This document shows, piece after piece, positions 26,411 to 34,978 of a DNA stretch of 64,000 nucleotides (its first letter is position 1; every line of letters begins with the position of its first letter). The position numbers and the translations under genes are program-made. Origin of the DNA: Clostridia bacterium (lineage in GTDB: Bacteria > Bacillota > Clostridia > UMGS1883 > UMGS1540); assembly GCA_017442155.1 (NCBI GenBank), contig JAFSAU010000038.1:1-64000 (forward strand), in the 5' to 3' direction. The notes beneath the pieces were generated by a model that made no database searches, was not told the DNA's origin, and saw nothing but the letters and a program-made list of their open reading frames with translations.

Positions 26411-27049
26411 ATGTACGATACAATTCTTTTTGACCTGGACGGCACACTGGTAAATAGTGCAGAGGGCATCACGGAAGGGGTGCGATATGCCCTGGAAAGC
26501 CTGCATTTTCCTGCCCTTCCTTATGCCGTGCGGGAAAAGTTTATCGGCCCGCCTCTTCGGGAATCCTTTCAGAAATACAGCGGAGTGGATGAGGAAACGG
26601 CTGGGGAGCTTCTGGCGGCCTACCGGGTTTATTATGCGGAAAAGGGATTGCATCAGGCTGTGCCCTATGACGGCATCCGCGAGCTTTTGGAGAAGCTGAC
26701 GAAAGCGGGCAAGGAGCTTTTTGTGGCTACGGCTAAGCCCACAGTCTATTCCCGTACCATTTTGGAGGAATGGAAGCTGGACGGCTTTTTTAAGGAAATC
26801 ATCGGTGCCGGCTTTGATAAAAATTTTGAAACGAAGGATAAAATTGTGGCACTGGCTGCATCCATGGCTACAAATGAAAAAATTGTTATGATAGGGGACA
26901 CGGTGTACGACGTGGAGGGCGCGCGTGCCTGTGGCCTGCCCACGGTGGGCGTGCTGTACGGCTTCGGCGACCGGGAGGCCCTCCGGCAGGCAAGGCCGGA
27001 GCATTTAGTACAAACCGTGGAAGAGATAGGAGAATTACTATGCAGCTGA
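26411..27049 (+). CDS. HAD-superfamily hydrolase (phosphoglycolate phosphatase-like)
   Basis: The 212-residue phosphatase has HAD motif I 'ILFDLDGTLVNSAEGI', a helical cap, motif II/III 'LFVATAKPT' and 'KIVMIGDTVYDVEGARACG' (motif IV Asp pair partly replaced: G-D-T-x-x-D). It belongs to the Gph/PpaX-like group. Substrate is not predictable; housekeeping clean-up of phosphoglycolate or pyrophosphate is possible. It overlaps engB by 10 bp, so the two are coupled. CAGGAGGAAC precedes the ATG. Confidence 0.85.
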   Translation: MYDTILFDLDGTLVNSAEGITEGVRYALESLHFPALPYAVREKFIGPPLRESFQKYSGVDEETAGELLAAYRVYYAEKGLHQAVPYDGIRELLEKLTKAGKELFVATAKPTVYSRTILEEWKLDGFFKEIIGAGFDKNFETKDKIVALAASMATNEKIVMIGDTVYDVEGARACGLPTVGVLYGFGDREALRQARPEHLVQTVEEIGELLCS

Positions 27050-27639
27050 ATTTACACCGTGCGGAGCTGACCGTTTCTGCCGTCCAGCCCCGACAGTACC
27101 CCCAGACCGGAGTGCCGGAGATTGCGATGGCAGGGCGGTCCAATGTGGGAAAATCCTCCTGCATCAATAAGCTTTTAAACCGGAATAAGCTGGCCCGTAC
27201 CTCGTCCACGCCCGGCAAAACCGCAACCATTAACTTTTATAATATTGACAACCAGCTGTTTCTGGTGGATTTGCCAGGCTACGGCTTCGCCCGCGTTTCC
27301 AAGGAGGAGCAGGCCCGCTGGGGTGCTATGATTAACACATACCTGGATAAAAGCCCCAGGCTCCGCGGCGTACTGCTTTTGGTGGACGCCCGGCATAAGC
27401 CTACAGCAGATGATGTGATGATGTATTCCTGGATCCGGGAACGCTTCGGCGAAGTGACCGTGGTGGCCACAAAAGCAGATAAGCTGGGACCGACGAAACT
27501 GCAGGAAGGGCTTGCCCTCATCCGGAAAACACTGGACCTGGGAGAGGAAGATACACTGATAGCATTTTCCGGCGAAAAGGGCACCGGAAAAGAAGAACTC
27601 TGGCAGGAAATCAGCCGGATTACCGGTGTGGAACTTTAA
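27040..27639 (+). CDS. engB: Ribosome-biogenesis GTPase YsxC/EngB
   Basis: The 199-residue GTPase helps assemble the 50S subunit. G1 'AGRSNVGKSSCINKLLN' (about 31-47), G2 'RTSSTPGKTATINFY', G3 'VDLPGYGFARVSKEEQ' and G4 'ATKADKLG' are all present. Length is typical (about 195). It is the last gene of the maf-mre-min run and is followed by a clear terminator. Confidence 0.95.
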   Translation: MQLNLHRAELTVSAVQPRQYPQTGVPEIAMAGRSNVGKSSCINKLLNRNKLARTSSTPGKTATINFYNIDNQLFLVDLPGYGFARVSKEEQARWGAMINTYLDKSPRLRGVLLLVDARHKPTADDVMMYSWIRERFGEVTVVATKADKLGPTKLQEGLALIRKTLDLGEEDTLIAFSGEKGTGKEELWQEISRITGVEL

Positions 27640-27679
27640 ATTGTGGAAAACCGGGATATACTCTTAATTGAAATATTCT

Positions 27680-27715
27680 AAAAGGCCGAACGATTTATTT
27701 CGTTCAGCCTTTTAT
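27680..27715 (+). terminator. Terminator of the maf-engB run
   Basis: AAAGGCCGAACG pairs with CGTTC-AGCCTTT (one bulge) around ATTTATTT, with a T-rich end. Confidence 0.75.
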
Positions 27716-27820
27716 CGTAGGGGCGATTCACATATTGCCCGTTTTATAAGGTTATGGTGTTTTGACACAGTCTGCCGTCTCTAATCTGTACAGTTTCTCT
27801 GTTTGTTACAGTACCGGACA

Positions 27821-29386
27821 TCACTTATAAATATCAATTATATTTTCTACTTTCCCCTCTATCCAGTCAACCGTAAAACCAAGTCCTTCAGCCGCATATC
27901 TGATTGGAATATATGTTCTGCCGATACTTTCATCAATATAAGATTTTGTGTCCATTTCGTAACGAACACCATTTATATAATACTCTTTTTTACCTATTGG
28001 AAATTCTATGGTATTTCCGTTATATTCGCCTATCGCAATTTGATTGGTCGCATCCCATAAAACAGTCGCTCCCATATTTTCAAGGCATTCTCTAAAAGGA
28101 TACATTGAACGATCATCTACCACTTGAATTTTTGCGGTTAACTCAATTTTCTTTTTGTTTATTTTTACAACAGTTTGTTTTTGACAGAAAGAAGTAAGAA
28201 ATGGACTTGCTGGTTTATCTCCAAAAGCTTTGCTATCACTAAAAGCACCCCATAATTCACCACTAGTTGTTATAAATAAATATCTATCATTATCTTCCCC
28301 TAGTGTGTCATACTTTATGACGTCTTTTACGTCAGACATATGCTTGCTTGTATATTTACCATTTATCAAATAAAAGTCATTATTTTTTGAGAGCCCTATA
28401 AGGCTTTTGTCTCTATCTTCCAAATAGATTTTCTCCACTCCTGAATATTTATTTGTAGGTGCACTGTTAACTTCTATATTAGATGATTGAGAAAAAGAAT
28501 AAAACACATTGTCGTTTGTAACAATATATTTTTGGCAACTGTAACCAAAACAAGCCATTTTTACATTATCCATACATTTCCTAAACGTAGATTTAGGTGA
28601 AGAATTTCCATGAAATAATTCACCCATATTGTTTATATACATTATATCACAATATGGCGTATGTGAGCAGCGAGAAATATCATCTATTTCATCCACTCCC
28701 GAACCGATTCTTGTAGGGATACCATCATCGCCACAAATAATATACAAATCGCCGTTATTTCTTAAAATCATTATATCATAAGAGGTGAGAGGTACACACC
28801 CCTTAACATTGGTCATAAGTTCAACCCGTTCAGCCTTGGCCGTAATATAATTTCCTAATGGTATTTTATAAAGCGTGTCATTTTTTGAGATTACATATGC
28901 TTTAGAATTATCACTAGAAATAACATTTTTTATGTCATCAGCTACTATAATGTTGTCGTCTGTAATGGTATTTAGTGTATAATTTCCGTCAACATAAGCC
29001 ACTTCGCCCTTTACTAAGCATACTTCAACAGCATTTGCTTTTATGGTTTTAGTTTCAAGTTTATTATTTGGTATGTAATAATCTATTGTTGTGACATCCC
29101 CATTATCATGTAAGGCAATACCGGTAAATCTATCACGTTCTCCGAACGTAGTCTCTTCATATTTTCCTTTAAATTCTTTGACACTTTGTGCCAACAGTTT
29201 TGGAGTTTGAGTATCTATTGAATCCCCAAGAAGTAAGTCCCCATTGTCTCTTAAAACAACAATGCAATCATCATGTAAAATCCATGCGTTTTTAACTGAC
29301 AGAATTTCTGCGTTTACACTAATGGTGGATAATAAAAACACAAATAAAATAGTAGTTACAACAACTAAAAATTTAATTTTTCTCAT
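27821..29386 (-). CDS. Secreted RCC1-like repeat protein with stalk (Cu-amine-oxidase N-like) domain
   Basis: The 521-residue protein has a signal peptide (MRKIKFLVVVTTILFVFLL...), then repeated blades of the form 'x-N-G-D-L-Y/L' (DNGDLLLGD, DNGDVTTID, NNGDLYIICG, NMGELFHG, TSGELWGAF), suggesting an RCC1-like beta-propeller of about 7 blades. The last 130 residues, 'MYPFRECLENMGATVLWD' and 'TYIPIRYAAEGLGFTVDW', form a copper amine oxidase N-terminal-like (stalk) domain, common in Clostridia surface proteins and unrelated to amine oxidation. I begin at 29386, where GGAGACT is well placed. The structured RNA at 29418-29662 ends just upstream, so expression may be controlled by attenuation. It is AT-rich compared with its neighbours. 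Confidence 0.72.
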   Translation of the reverse strand: MRKIKFLVVVTTILFVFLLSTISVNAEILSVKNAWILHDDCIVVLRDNGDLLLGDSIDTQTPKLLAQSVKEFKGKYEETTFGERDRFTGIALHDNGDVTTIDYYIPNNKLETKTIKANAVEVCLVKGEVAYVDGNYTLNTITDDNIIVADDIKNVISSDNSKAYVISKNDTLYKIPLGNYITAKAERVELMTNVKGCVPLTSYDIMILRNNGDLYIICGDDGIPTRIGSGVDEIDDISRCSHTPYCDIMYINNMGELFHGNSSPKSTFRKCMDNVKMACFGYSCQKYIVTNDNVFYSFSQSSNIEVNSAPTNKYSGVEKIYLEDRDKSLIGLSKNNDFYLINGKYTSKHMSDVKDVIKYDTLGEDNDRYLFITTSGELWGAFSDSKAFGDKPASPFLTSFCQKQTVVKINKKKIELTAKIQVVDDRSMYPFRECLENMGATVLWDATNQIAIGEYNGNTIEFPIGKKEYYINGVRYEMDTKSYIDESIGRTYIPIRYAAEGLGFTVDWIEGKVENIIDIYK

Positions 29387-29417
29387 AGTAGAGTCTCCTT
29401 TCATCTTTTCATATATT

Positions 29418-29662
29418 AAAAAAGTGCGCCAACAGGAGTCAGCGCACGAAAAACGCAAACTCCGATTTGTTGTCACACAAACTTACTTAGAATGGGATAA
29501 TTCAATCGCACATCCACCGTTTTGGAATTTGCGTTTTTACCAATTTCCAAACGATGAAAATGCAAAAATAAGAGTACCTCATTAAAAGGTACATTTTTTC
29601 TGCGTGCTAAATCACGGCAACAAAAAATCACCCCATTTTCCAAGTATTCAGTTTGTGTGACA
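29418..29662 (-). ncRNA. Structured RNA family, copy A (leader of RCC1-like gene)
   Basis: Promoter TTGCAA (29691-29696), 17 bp, TATACT (29668-29673). The RNA begins with GTCACACAAACT (29650-29661), which pairs perfectly with AGTTTGTGTGAC (29472-29483). Then comes a linker AACAAATCGGAGTTTGCG + TTTTTC and a terminator GTGCGC/GCGCAC + TTTTTT (29418-29447). Inside, AAAAACGCAAA lies in the loop of a hairpin and is complementary to TTTGCGTTTTT of the linker. The terminator ends about 32 bp before the ATG of the RCC1-like gene. Layout and linker match copies B (33267-33475) and C (46235-46421). Confidence 0.65.
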
Positions 29663-29726
29663 AATACAGTATATCACATTTATGCTTCCTTTGCAACTAT
29701 TTCCGGAAAAATATGAGAAACAAAAA

Positions 29727-29757
29727 GCGAAACGGCACAAGAAATGTACCGTTTCGC
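29727..29757 (-). terminator. Strong leftward terminator
   Basis: GCGAAACGGT pairs with (A/G)CCGTTTCGC, followed on the minus strand by TTTTTGTTTCTC. It ends whatever is transcribed leftward from mtnN or the 6S-like RNA. Confidence 0.75.
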
Positions 29758-29814
29758 GTGGAATACCTATATTCTTTTTCAGGCACTATACGCTTAGAGC
29801 CTTTCTGTCGAATA

Positions 29815-30010
29815 ATTGAGGCTTTAGTGTGTTAATTTTCCCTCTGCTTGAACGACTGGCGTGTGATTTGAGAAAAGGGCGCATTAAACGCCGCGTGCCT
29901 TCTTTCCGTTCATAAGCCCGCCGGGGTCGTAGGGGTGTCGCGCGATACCCGTACAAAAGAGCTTATGGAGTGAATGCGTGCAATAACTGCACGTCAAAGA
30001 AAGACAAAGC
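29815..30010 (-). ncRNA. Possible 6S-like RNA
   Basis: A gene-free stretch of about 195 nt folds into nested stems. Outer AAAGGCT/AGCCTTT-type ends lie at about 30007 and 29817. Inside are a small hairpin GTGCA/TGCAC, then GCATT/AATGC, ATAAGC/GCTTAT and the apical GGGT/ACCC. Length and an overall rod with a central open part and small side hairpin resemble 6S RNA. A terminator follows on the minus strand at 29727-29757. I cannot verify the consensus, and strand is inferred from the terminator; another structured RNA is possible. Confidence 0.4.
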
Positions 30011-30012
30011 CT

Positions 30013-30693
30013 TTACAATCTCTGCAAAAATGCGGTCATCAGCTTTCCGGCATTTTTCGCCGCTTCTGTCGCAAAGGTTTCGTAGGAAACAGACGCGTCG
30101 CCGTCTGCAGAATCGGAGATGGCCCGGAACAGACAGCAGGGGATTTTGTTAGCCGCGCAGACCTGCGCCACGGCCCCGCCCTCCATTTCGCAGGCAATGG
30201 CCGGAAATTTTTCTAAAATGGCGGCTTTATCTGCCGCGGAGCCGCAGAAGCGGTCTGCCGTGGCAATCAGCCCGGCTTCCGCGTGGAGTCCTAAGTCTCC
30301 AGCAGCATCCATGAGCTTTTCCGAAAGCGCACGGTCGCAGGGGAGCTCTACAAGGTCCAGTCCTGAGATCAGCCCCAACGGGTCACCGAGGGGCGTGGTG
30401 TCCATATCGTACTGCACCGCTGCGGTACCCACCGCCAGGTCGAATACCCTGAGCCCCGGTGCTAGCGCGCCGGCCACACCGCAGTTAATAATGAATTCCG
30501 GATGGAAATGCAGTGCCAACGTCTGGGTGCACATGGCGGCAAAGACCTTCCCAATGCCGCAAACCGCCGCCGCCACCTCTTTCCCTGCCACGGTGCCGCG
30601 GGTAAAGCGGATACCGCCCACTGTTTCCACACGGGCGTTTTCAATGGAGAGGGCCTCCATTTCCTTTTTCATAGCCGTTATAATTCCAATCAT
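30013..30693 (-). CDS. mtnN: 5'-methylthioadenosine/S-adenosylhomocysteine nucleosidase
   Basis: The 226-residue enzyme removes adenine from MTA and SAH, recycling methyl-cycle by-products. It starts 'IGIITAMKKEMEAL', has 'FIINCGVAGALAPGLRVFD' and 'CEMEGGAVAQVCAANKIPC' (substrate-binding Met-Glu), and ends with 'FRAISDSADGDASVSYETF' (catalytic Asp of S-D-x-A). Length is typical. It is 8 bp downstream of tyrS and likely co-transcribed. Confidence 0.94.
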   Translation of the reverse strand: MIGIITAMKKEMEALSIENARVETVGGIRFTRGTVAGKEVAAAVCGIGKVFAAMCTQTLALHFHPEFIINCGVAGALAPGLRVFDLAVGTAAVQYDMDTTPLGDPLGLISGLDLVELPCDRALSEKLMDAAGDLGLHAEAGLIATADRFCGSAADKAAILEKFPAIACEMEGGAVAQVCAANKIPCCLFRAISDSADGDASVSYETFATEAAKNAGKLMTAFLQRL

Positions 30694-30701
30694 GGCGTCA
30701 C

Positions 30702-31919
30702 CTACGAAAGTGTAATTTTAATGATAGCTTTTTTGCCGCGCTTTACAATCAGACCGTCCTCGCCAAAGGCTTCCTTGGAAACGGGACCGTCCTGCGCAGG
30801 CTTTTCGCCGCCTACCGTAAGGCCGCCCTGCTGAAGAAGCCGTCTGCCCTCGGACTTGGAGGGAATAAAGCCGACCTTTACCAGCATCGCCAGAAGTCCG
30901 TCAGCTAAATCGGCTTCCGACACCTCAGCTGTGGGCATATCGGCCGAAACACCGCCGCCGGCAAATACGGCTTTGGCCGCCTCGTCTGCCTTTGTGGCCT
31001 CTTCTTCGCCGTGTACCAGCTTCGTAACCTCGTAGGCAAGGCGGGTTTTGGCTTCGTTAATCGCCTGCCCCTCCAGCTTTTCATATTCAGCAATTTCATC
31101 CAGCGGCAGGAAGGTGAGAAGCTTTAAGAAGCGGCATACGTCAGCATCGTCCACGTTTCTCCAGTACTGGTAGAAATCGTAGGGAGAAACCTTTTCCGGG
31201 TCCAGCCACAGTGCACCGCTGGCGGTTTTGCCCATTTTTTTGCCCTCGCTGTTGGTGAGGAGCGTGAAGGTCATGCCATATACCTGTGCGTTTTCCTTGC
31301 GGCGTACAAGGTCGATACCGCCTAAGATGTTGCTCCACTGGTCGTCGCCGCCCAGCTCCAGCTTACAGCCGTATTTTTTGTACAGCTGCAGAAAATCGTA
31401 GCTCTGCATGAGCATGTAGTTAAATTCAATGAAAGAAAGCCCTTTTTCCAGGCGGGTTTTAAAGCACTCGGCTGTGAGCATTTTGTTTACGGAGAAGCAG
31501 CTGCCGATTTCCCGGAGGAATTCAATGTAATTGAGGTCCAAAAGCCAGTCGCCGTTGTCCACCATGATGGCCTTATCATCAGAAAAATCAATCACCGAGG
31601 CCAGCTGGCGGCGGAAGCAGTCGCAATTGTGGCGAATGGTTTCCGGGGTCATCATTTTGCGCATATCCGTTCTGCCGGAGGGGTCTCCCACCATGCCGGT
31701 GCCGCCGCCGACGAGGGCGATGGGCCGGTGACCGGCGTTCTGCATATGCCGCATAACCACCATCTGCAGAAAGTGCCCTACATGGAGACTGTCTGCCGTG
31801 GGGTCAAAGCCAATATAAAAGGAAACCTTCTCTTTTCCGAGCAGTTCGCGGATTTCATCCTCGTGGGTTACCTGCGCAATCAGACCGCGGGCAGAGAGGG
31901 TGTCAAAAACGTTTTCCAT
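30702..31919 (-). CDS. tyrS: Tyrosyl-tRNA synthetase
   Basis: The 405-residue class I synthetase charges tRNA-Tyr. It has the HIGH-like '[16 protein letters not shown]' (about 37-52), KMSKS-like '[15 protein letters not shown]', and a C-terminal S4 domain (about 335-405; '[20 protein letters not shown]'). Length is right for bacterial TyrRS. I take the ATG at 31919: GGAAGG abuts the ATG three codons upstream and is correctly spaced for this one. No T-box leader fits in the upstream gap of 170 bp, as no specifier or T-box motif was seen. Confidence 0.95.
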   Translation of the reverse strand: MENVFDTLSARGLIAQVTHEDEIRELLGKEKVSFYIGFDPTADSLHVGHFLQMVVMRHMQNAGHRPIALVGGGTGMVGDPSGRTDMRKMMTPETIRHNCDCFRRQLASVIDFSDDKAIMVDNGDWLLDLNYIEFLREIGSCFSVNKMLTAECFKTRLEKGLSFIEFNYMLMQSYDFLQLYKKYGCKLELGGDDQWSNILGGIDLVRRKENAQVYGMTFTLLTNSEGKKMGKTASGALWLDPEKVSPYDFYQYWRNVDDADVCRFLKLLTFLPLDEIAEYEKLEGQAINEAKTRLAYEVTKLVHGEEEATKADEAAKAVFAGGGVSADMPTAEVSEADLADGLLAMLVKVGFIPSKSEGRRLLQQGGLTVGGEKPAQDGPVSKEAFGEDGLIVKRGKKAIIKITLS

Positions 31920-32090
31920 AAATTTCATCCTTCCAGAATATTTTTTACCAGTATATCACATCCGGCAGAAAAAAGCAAGCTTTTAGAAAGAGGAAAAAAT
32001 TTTTTTCAAAAAACGGGAACTTTTTTGAATCCATGCCGTCTAAAGAGTGAAATCCAAAAACATAAAATTAAATTTAAAGGAGAAAAAACA

Positions 32091-32816
32091 ATGAAAAAAT
32101 GGATTGCACTTTCCCTGGCGGCGGCTACACTGGCCGCAGGTCCCGCAGTACTGGCAGAGGAGAACGCACCGGCTGCGGCTGACGATATGATTATTGAGGT
32201 TCCTTCAAACAACCCCGACATCATGCTGATTGATGAAGCTCTGGAGACAATGCCGATTGCAGAAGTTCCTGCAGTCACCGGCACGGTGGAAGGTGTCCTG
32301 ATGAAGGACGGTCTGTTCCCGGTCCGCCAGATTGCAGAAGGTCTTGGCTACACTGTAAACTGGGATGGCGAAGCAAGACGGGTGGAAATCATCCGCGGCG
32401 CACAGTACATCACCATGGACATCGATGTGGACGCATATACCTTTGCACGTCGTATGCCGGAAGCACTCGGTTCGGCTCCCGTGATTATCGAGGACAGAAC
32501 ATATGTTCCGCGCCGCTTCGTAGAGGAATATCTCAGTGCGTATGTGTTTGAACTGGGCGAAGACTTATGCGACGTGACCCAGGCCAGCATTGTAACCATT
32601 AAAGGGTTTGAAGAGGATGGCTCCCTTCTGGTGGAGGATGAAGTCCGCGGTGAAGTGATTGTTCACATCGCTGAGGAAACCGAAATCATAGCCGGCGGCG
32701 AAAAAGCAGACGTGACCGCTCTGGAAGAGGGTATGACGATTTCTGTCGTGTATGGCCGCGCCATGACGATGAGCATTCCGCCGCAGACAACGGCAGTAAG
32801 AATTGTTATTGGCTAA
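32091..32816 (+). CDS. Secreted stalk-domain (Cu-amine-oxidase N-like) protein
   Basis: The 241-residue protein has a signal peptide (MKKWIALSLAAATLAAGPA, cleaved near AEE), an acidic linker, and one copper amine oxidase N-like domain: 'LFPVRQIAEGLGYTVNWD' and 'RTYVPRRFVEEYLSAY' in its usual two-halves arrangement. A C-terminal all-beta domain of about 70 residues follows ('VTIKGFEEDG', 'VIVHIAEETEII'). Such proteins are found on the envelope of Clostridia; no reaction is known. AAAGGAG precedes the ATG. It is monocistronic with its own terminator. Confidence 0.8.
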   Translation: MKKWIALSLAAATLAAGPAVLAEENAPAAADDMIIEVPSNNPDIMLIDEALETMPIAEVPAVTGTVEGVLMKDGLFPVRQIAEGLGYTVNWDGEARRVEIIRGAQYITMDIDVDAYTFARRMPEALGSAPVIIEDRTYVPRRFVEEYLSAYVFELGEDLCDVTQASIVTIKGFEEDGSLLVEDEVRGEVIVHIAEETEIIAGGEKADVTALEEGMTISVVYGRAMTMSIPPQTTAVRIVIG

Positions 32817-32848
32817 AATTTAAAAATACCCCCGTATAACGAGGGACG

Positions 32849-32884
32849 GACCGCTGACAAAGTCAAAGTCGGCGGTCATTTTTT
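32849..32884 (+). terminator. Terminator of stalk-domain gene
   Basis: GACCGCTGAC pairs with GTCGGCGGTC (one mismatch), then ATTTTTTAT. Confidence 0.75.
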
Positions 32885-32976
32885 ATACTGAAAACCACAA
32901 GACGTTTTTGCAGGGGACGGCCTTCCGGCCGCAATGCGGGTTGTCGGGGACGCCAACCTCTACATTTTTGTCCGGG

Positions 32977-33249
32977 CTATTCTTCTGTTTCTTCATCATC
33001 GTCCACGATGCCGACAGTGCGTTTAATCCGTGCCCAGAGGGGGTCGGATTCCGGCGGCGGAAATGCAAAGGAATTTGCTTCTTCCTCCTCAAGGGGTATC
33101 GTTTTTTCGTAGAATTTCTGAAAGGCTTCGGATTCCCAGTAAACATCAGCAAATTCGTCATTCGTCAGAATAACAACCGTTTTCCCCACCGTGTCATAGC
33201 CGGAGGTGGTCAGAACGTCCTCTTTCTTCATCCATTCTTCTATCGTCAT
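32977..33249 (-). CDS. Small acidic hypothetical protein
   Basis: The 90-residue protein starts 'MTIEEWMKKEDVLTTSGYD', has a middle beta-like stretch 'GKTVVILTNDEFADVYW' and ends in a very acidic tail (DDDEETEE). No signal peptide or membrane segment. I do not recognise it. I start at 33249, where AGGAGGA is ideally placed; this site lies 8 bp after the T-run of the RNA terminator at 33266-33295, so the gene appears to be read only when that terminator is bypassed. Confidence 0.6.
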   Translation of the reverse strand: MTIEEWMKKEDVLTTSGYDTVGKTVVILTNDEFADVYWESEAFQKFYEKTIPLEEEEANSFAFPPPESDPLWARIKRTVGIVDDDEETEE

Positions 33250-33266
33250 AAAAATTCCTCCTAAAT

Positions 33267-33475
33267 AAAAAATGCGGCTCCATATCGAAGCCGCACGGAA
33301 AACACACAACTTCGGTATGTCGCCAAACACATTAGCACAAACACACAGCTCAAAACGAAGAGCTTCCGTCCTGCTAACCGAAGTGTGCATCCTCCACACT
33401 TTGATTGTAAACGAAAGTTCTTCATTTTATTCGGCTGTGTGTTTCATATGCGTGTGCATACAATGTGTTTGGCTC
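33267..33475 (-). ncRNA. Structured RNA family, copy B (leader of small acidic gene)
   Basis: Promoter TTGTAA (33503-33508), 17 bp, TATTAT (33480-33485). The RNA begins with GCCAAACACATT (33462-33473), which pairs perfectly with AATGTGTTTGGC (33322-33333). Next comes the linker GACATACCGAAGTTGTGTG + TTTTCC, then the terminator TGCGGCT/AGCCGCA with T-run (33266-33295). Inside, AAACACACAGC can pair with the linker TGTGTGTTT or with an internal GCTGTGTGTTT. The end of the terminator is 17 bp before the start codon of the 90-residue gene. Confidence 0.65.
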
Positions 33476-33576
33476 ATATATAATAACACATTTTCCCATC
33501 TTTTACAAGTGTTTTTAAAAATTTTGCATTCCTGCAATGTATTTTTATGGAAATATGGACTATTTTCTCTAAAGTG

Positions 33577-33605
33577 TTGTTTTTTCTGCAGAAATGTAGT
33601 ATAAT
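33577..33605 (+). promoter_or_regulatory. Promoter for fic gene
   Basis: TTGTTT (33577-33582) and TATAAT (33600-33605), 17-bp spacer, 42 bp before the start. It lies back-to-back with the promoter of RNA copy B, about 70 bp away. Confidence 0.6.
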
Positions 33606-33646
33606 GAAGTTAATACGCAAGATAATACTTATGAGAGGTGATTTTT

Positions 33647-34639
33647 ATGGAAGTATACACACCGCCATTTACTATAACGAACGGAGTTCTTACACTTGTT
33701 TCAAGCATATCTGAAAAGGTAGGCAAAATCAGTGTTACAAGTAACATGCAGGCAAAACCGCATTTAAGAAAAAACAATCGTATTCAGTCGATACATTCTT
33801 CCTTGAAAATAGAAGCAAATTCTCTTACCATCGGACAGGTCAGAGATGTTATTAACGGAAAAACAGTTTTAGGAGAAAAGAGAGAAATTCAGGAAGTAAA
33901 AAACGCATATGCCGCTTATGAGATGCTCCCCCGAATAAATCCCTTTGATATAAATGAGCTTAAACTTCTTCACGGAATAATGACAAAATACCTTGTGGAT
34001 GAGTCAGGAGAGTTCCGGGGTGGGGAAGAAGGCGTTTTTTCCGGAGACAAATGTATTTTTATGGCACCGCCTGCAAAAAGGGTGCCGGTGCTTATGGAAA
34101 ATCTCTTTGATTGGCTTTCACGCAGCAAAGAAGAAGTGCATCCGCTTATTATGTCGGCCGTGTTCCACTATGAGTTTGTATTTATACATCCGTTTTCTGA
34201 TGGCAACGGAAGAATGGCAAGATTGTGGCACAGTGCCTTTTTGACAAAATGGAATCCGATATTCGAGTATATACCGATAGAAAGGCAGATTGAAAAATTT
34301 CAGGATGCATATTATGAGACAATCACAAAGTGTCATACCGAGGGAAGTTCAAACACTTTTGTTCTGTTTATTTTAGAACGGATTGATAAAATACTCGACG
34401 AAATTGCAGAGCAGATTTCAACCTCTGCAGAAAATGTTTCGGAGTATGTAAAAAGACTTCTTGCTGTGATGGAGTATGATATGCCATACACATTAACGTC
34501 GCTGATGGAACTGTTAGGTCTTAAATCAAAGGAAACCATAAGGCGGCATTATATCCACCCCGCACTGGAGCTTCACCTTATACAAATGACGATTCCCGAC
34601 AAACCCCAAAGCCGAAATCAAAGATATATAAAGCAATAA
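33647..34639 (+). CDS. Fic-domain protein (AMPylase-like)
   Basis: The 330-residue protein has the Fic core motif 'FIHPFSDGNGRMARLW' (HPFx(D)GNGR, complete) and, N-terminal to it, 'IHSSLKIEANSLT', close to the inhibitory helix motif (S/T)xxxE(A/G)N that blocks ATP in class II Fic proteins. A C-terminal helical winged-helix-like part ('LLGLKSKETIRRHYIHPALE') is common in this subgroup. Fic enzymes transfer AMP to target proteins; the target here is unknown. GAGAGGTGA precedes the ATG at 33647. It may be a solitary, self-inhibited regulator or toxin. Confidence 0.87.
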   Translation: MEVYTPPFTITNGVLTLVSSISEKVGKISVTSNMQAKPHLRKNNRIQSIHSSLKIEANSLTIGQVRDVINGKTVLGEKREIQEVKNAYAAYEMLPRINPFDINELKLLHGIMTKYLVDESGEFRGGEEGVFSGDKCIFMAPPAKRVPVLMENLFDWLSRSKEEVHPLIMSAVFHYEFVFIHPFSDGNGRMARLWHSAFLTKWNPIFEYIPIERQIEKFQDAYYETITKCHTEGSSNTFVLFILERIDKILDEIAEQISTSAENVSEYVKRLLAVMEYDMPYTLTSLMELLGLKSKETIRRHYIHPALELHLIQMTIPDKPQSRNQRYIKQ

Positions 34640-34661
34640 TAAGACGCAATAAGCCCGAAAA

Positions 34662-34916
34662 ATGGGGATGTTAAAAAATGTCCGGAGCGCAAAAAGGCAA
34701 GAAAACCGTGTTTTTAAAGTGAAAATCAAAACAGAAATTGTGTGAAATGATAAAAATCCAATTATATTCGATTTTTCAATGTTTTTAAGCCTTTTGGCTA
34801 CGAACAAACTTCGTCACTCGGCGTACCCATGTACGCCGTCGGATAACCAAAAGCAGGTAATTTCCCTGCTTTTGCTCAGTTTGTCCGTTCCAAACTATTT
34901 TTTCTCATCCCCAAAA
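34662..34916. mobile_element. MITE-like dispersed repeat, complete copy
   Basis: About 255 bp with inverted ends TGGGGATGTTAAAAAATG and (inverse) GGGGATGAGAAAAAATAG. Partial relatives occur at 1-150 (right part) and 26304-26340 (left part). The inside holds GTAC-rich palindromes and the GCTCAGTTTGTCCGTTC block but no convincing ORF. It fills most of the gap between fic and the DUF4364 gene. Confidence 0.55.
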
Positions 34917-34920
34917 TTCA

Positions 34921-34954
34921 GGGCTGTTTAAAAAGTCAACTTTTTAAACAGCCC
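34921..34954. terminator. Perfect palindromic hairpin
   Basis: GGGCTGTTTAAAAAGT is followed by CA and its exact inverse. It lies between convergent fic and DUF4364 genes and may end both transcripts, though no clean T-run follows the stem. Confidence 0.5.
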
Positions 34955-34978
34955 CATGCAACAAAAGCGTTCTCATGG

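Noticed and set aside
31920..32090. T-box leader before tyrS (and similarly before lysS and alaS)
   Set aside because: Leaders are too short or lack the T-box consensus and a matching terminator/antiterminator.
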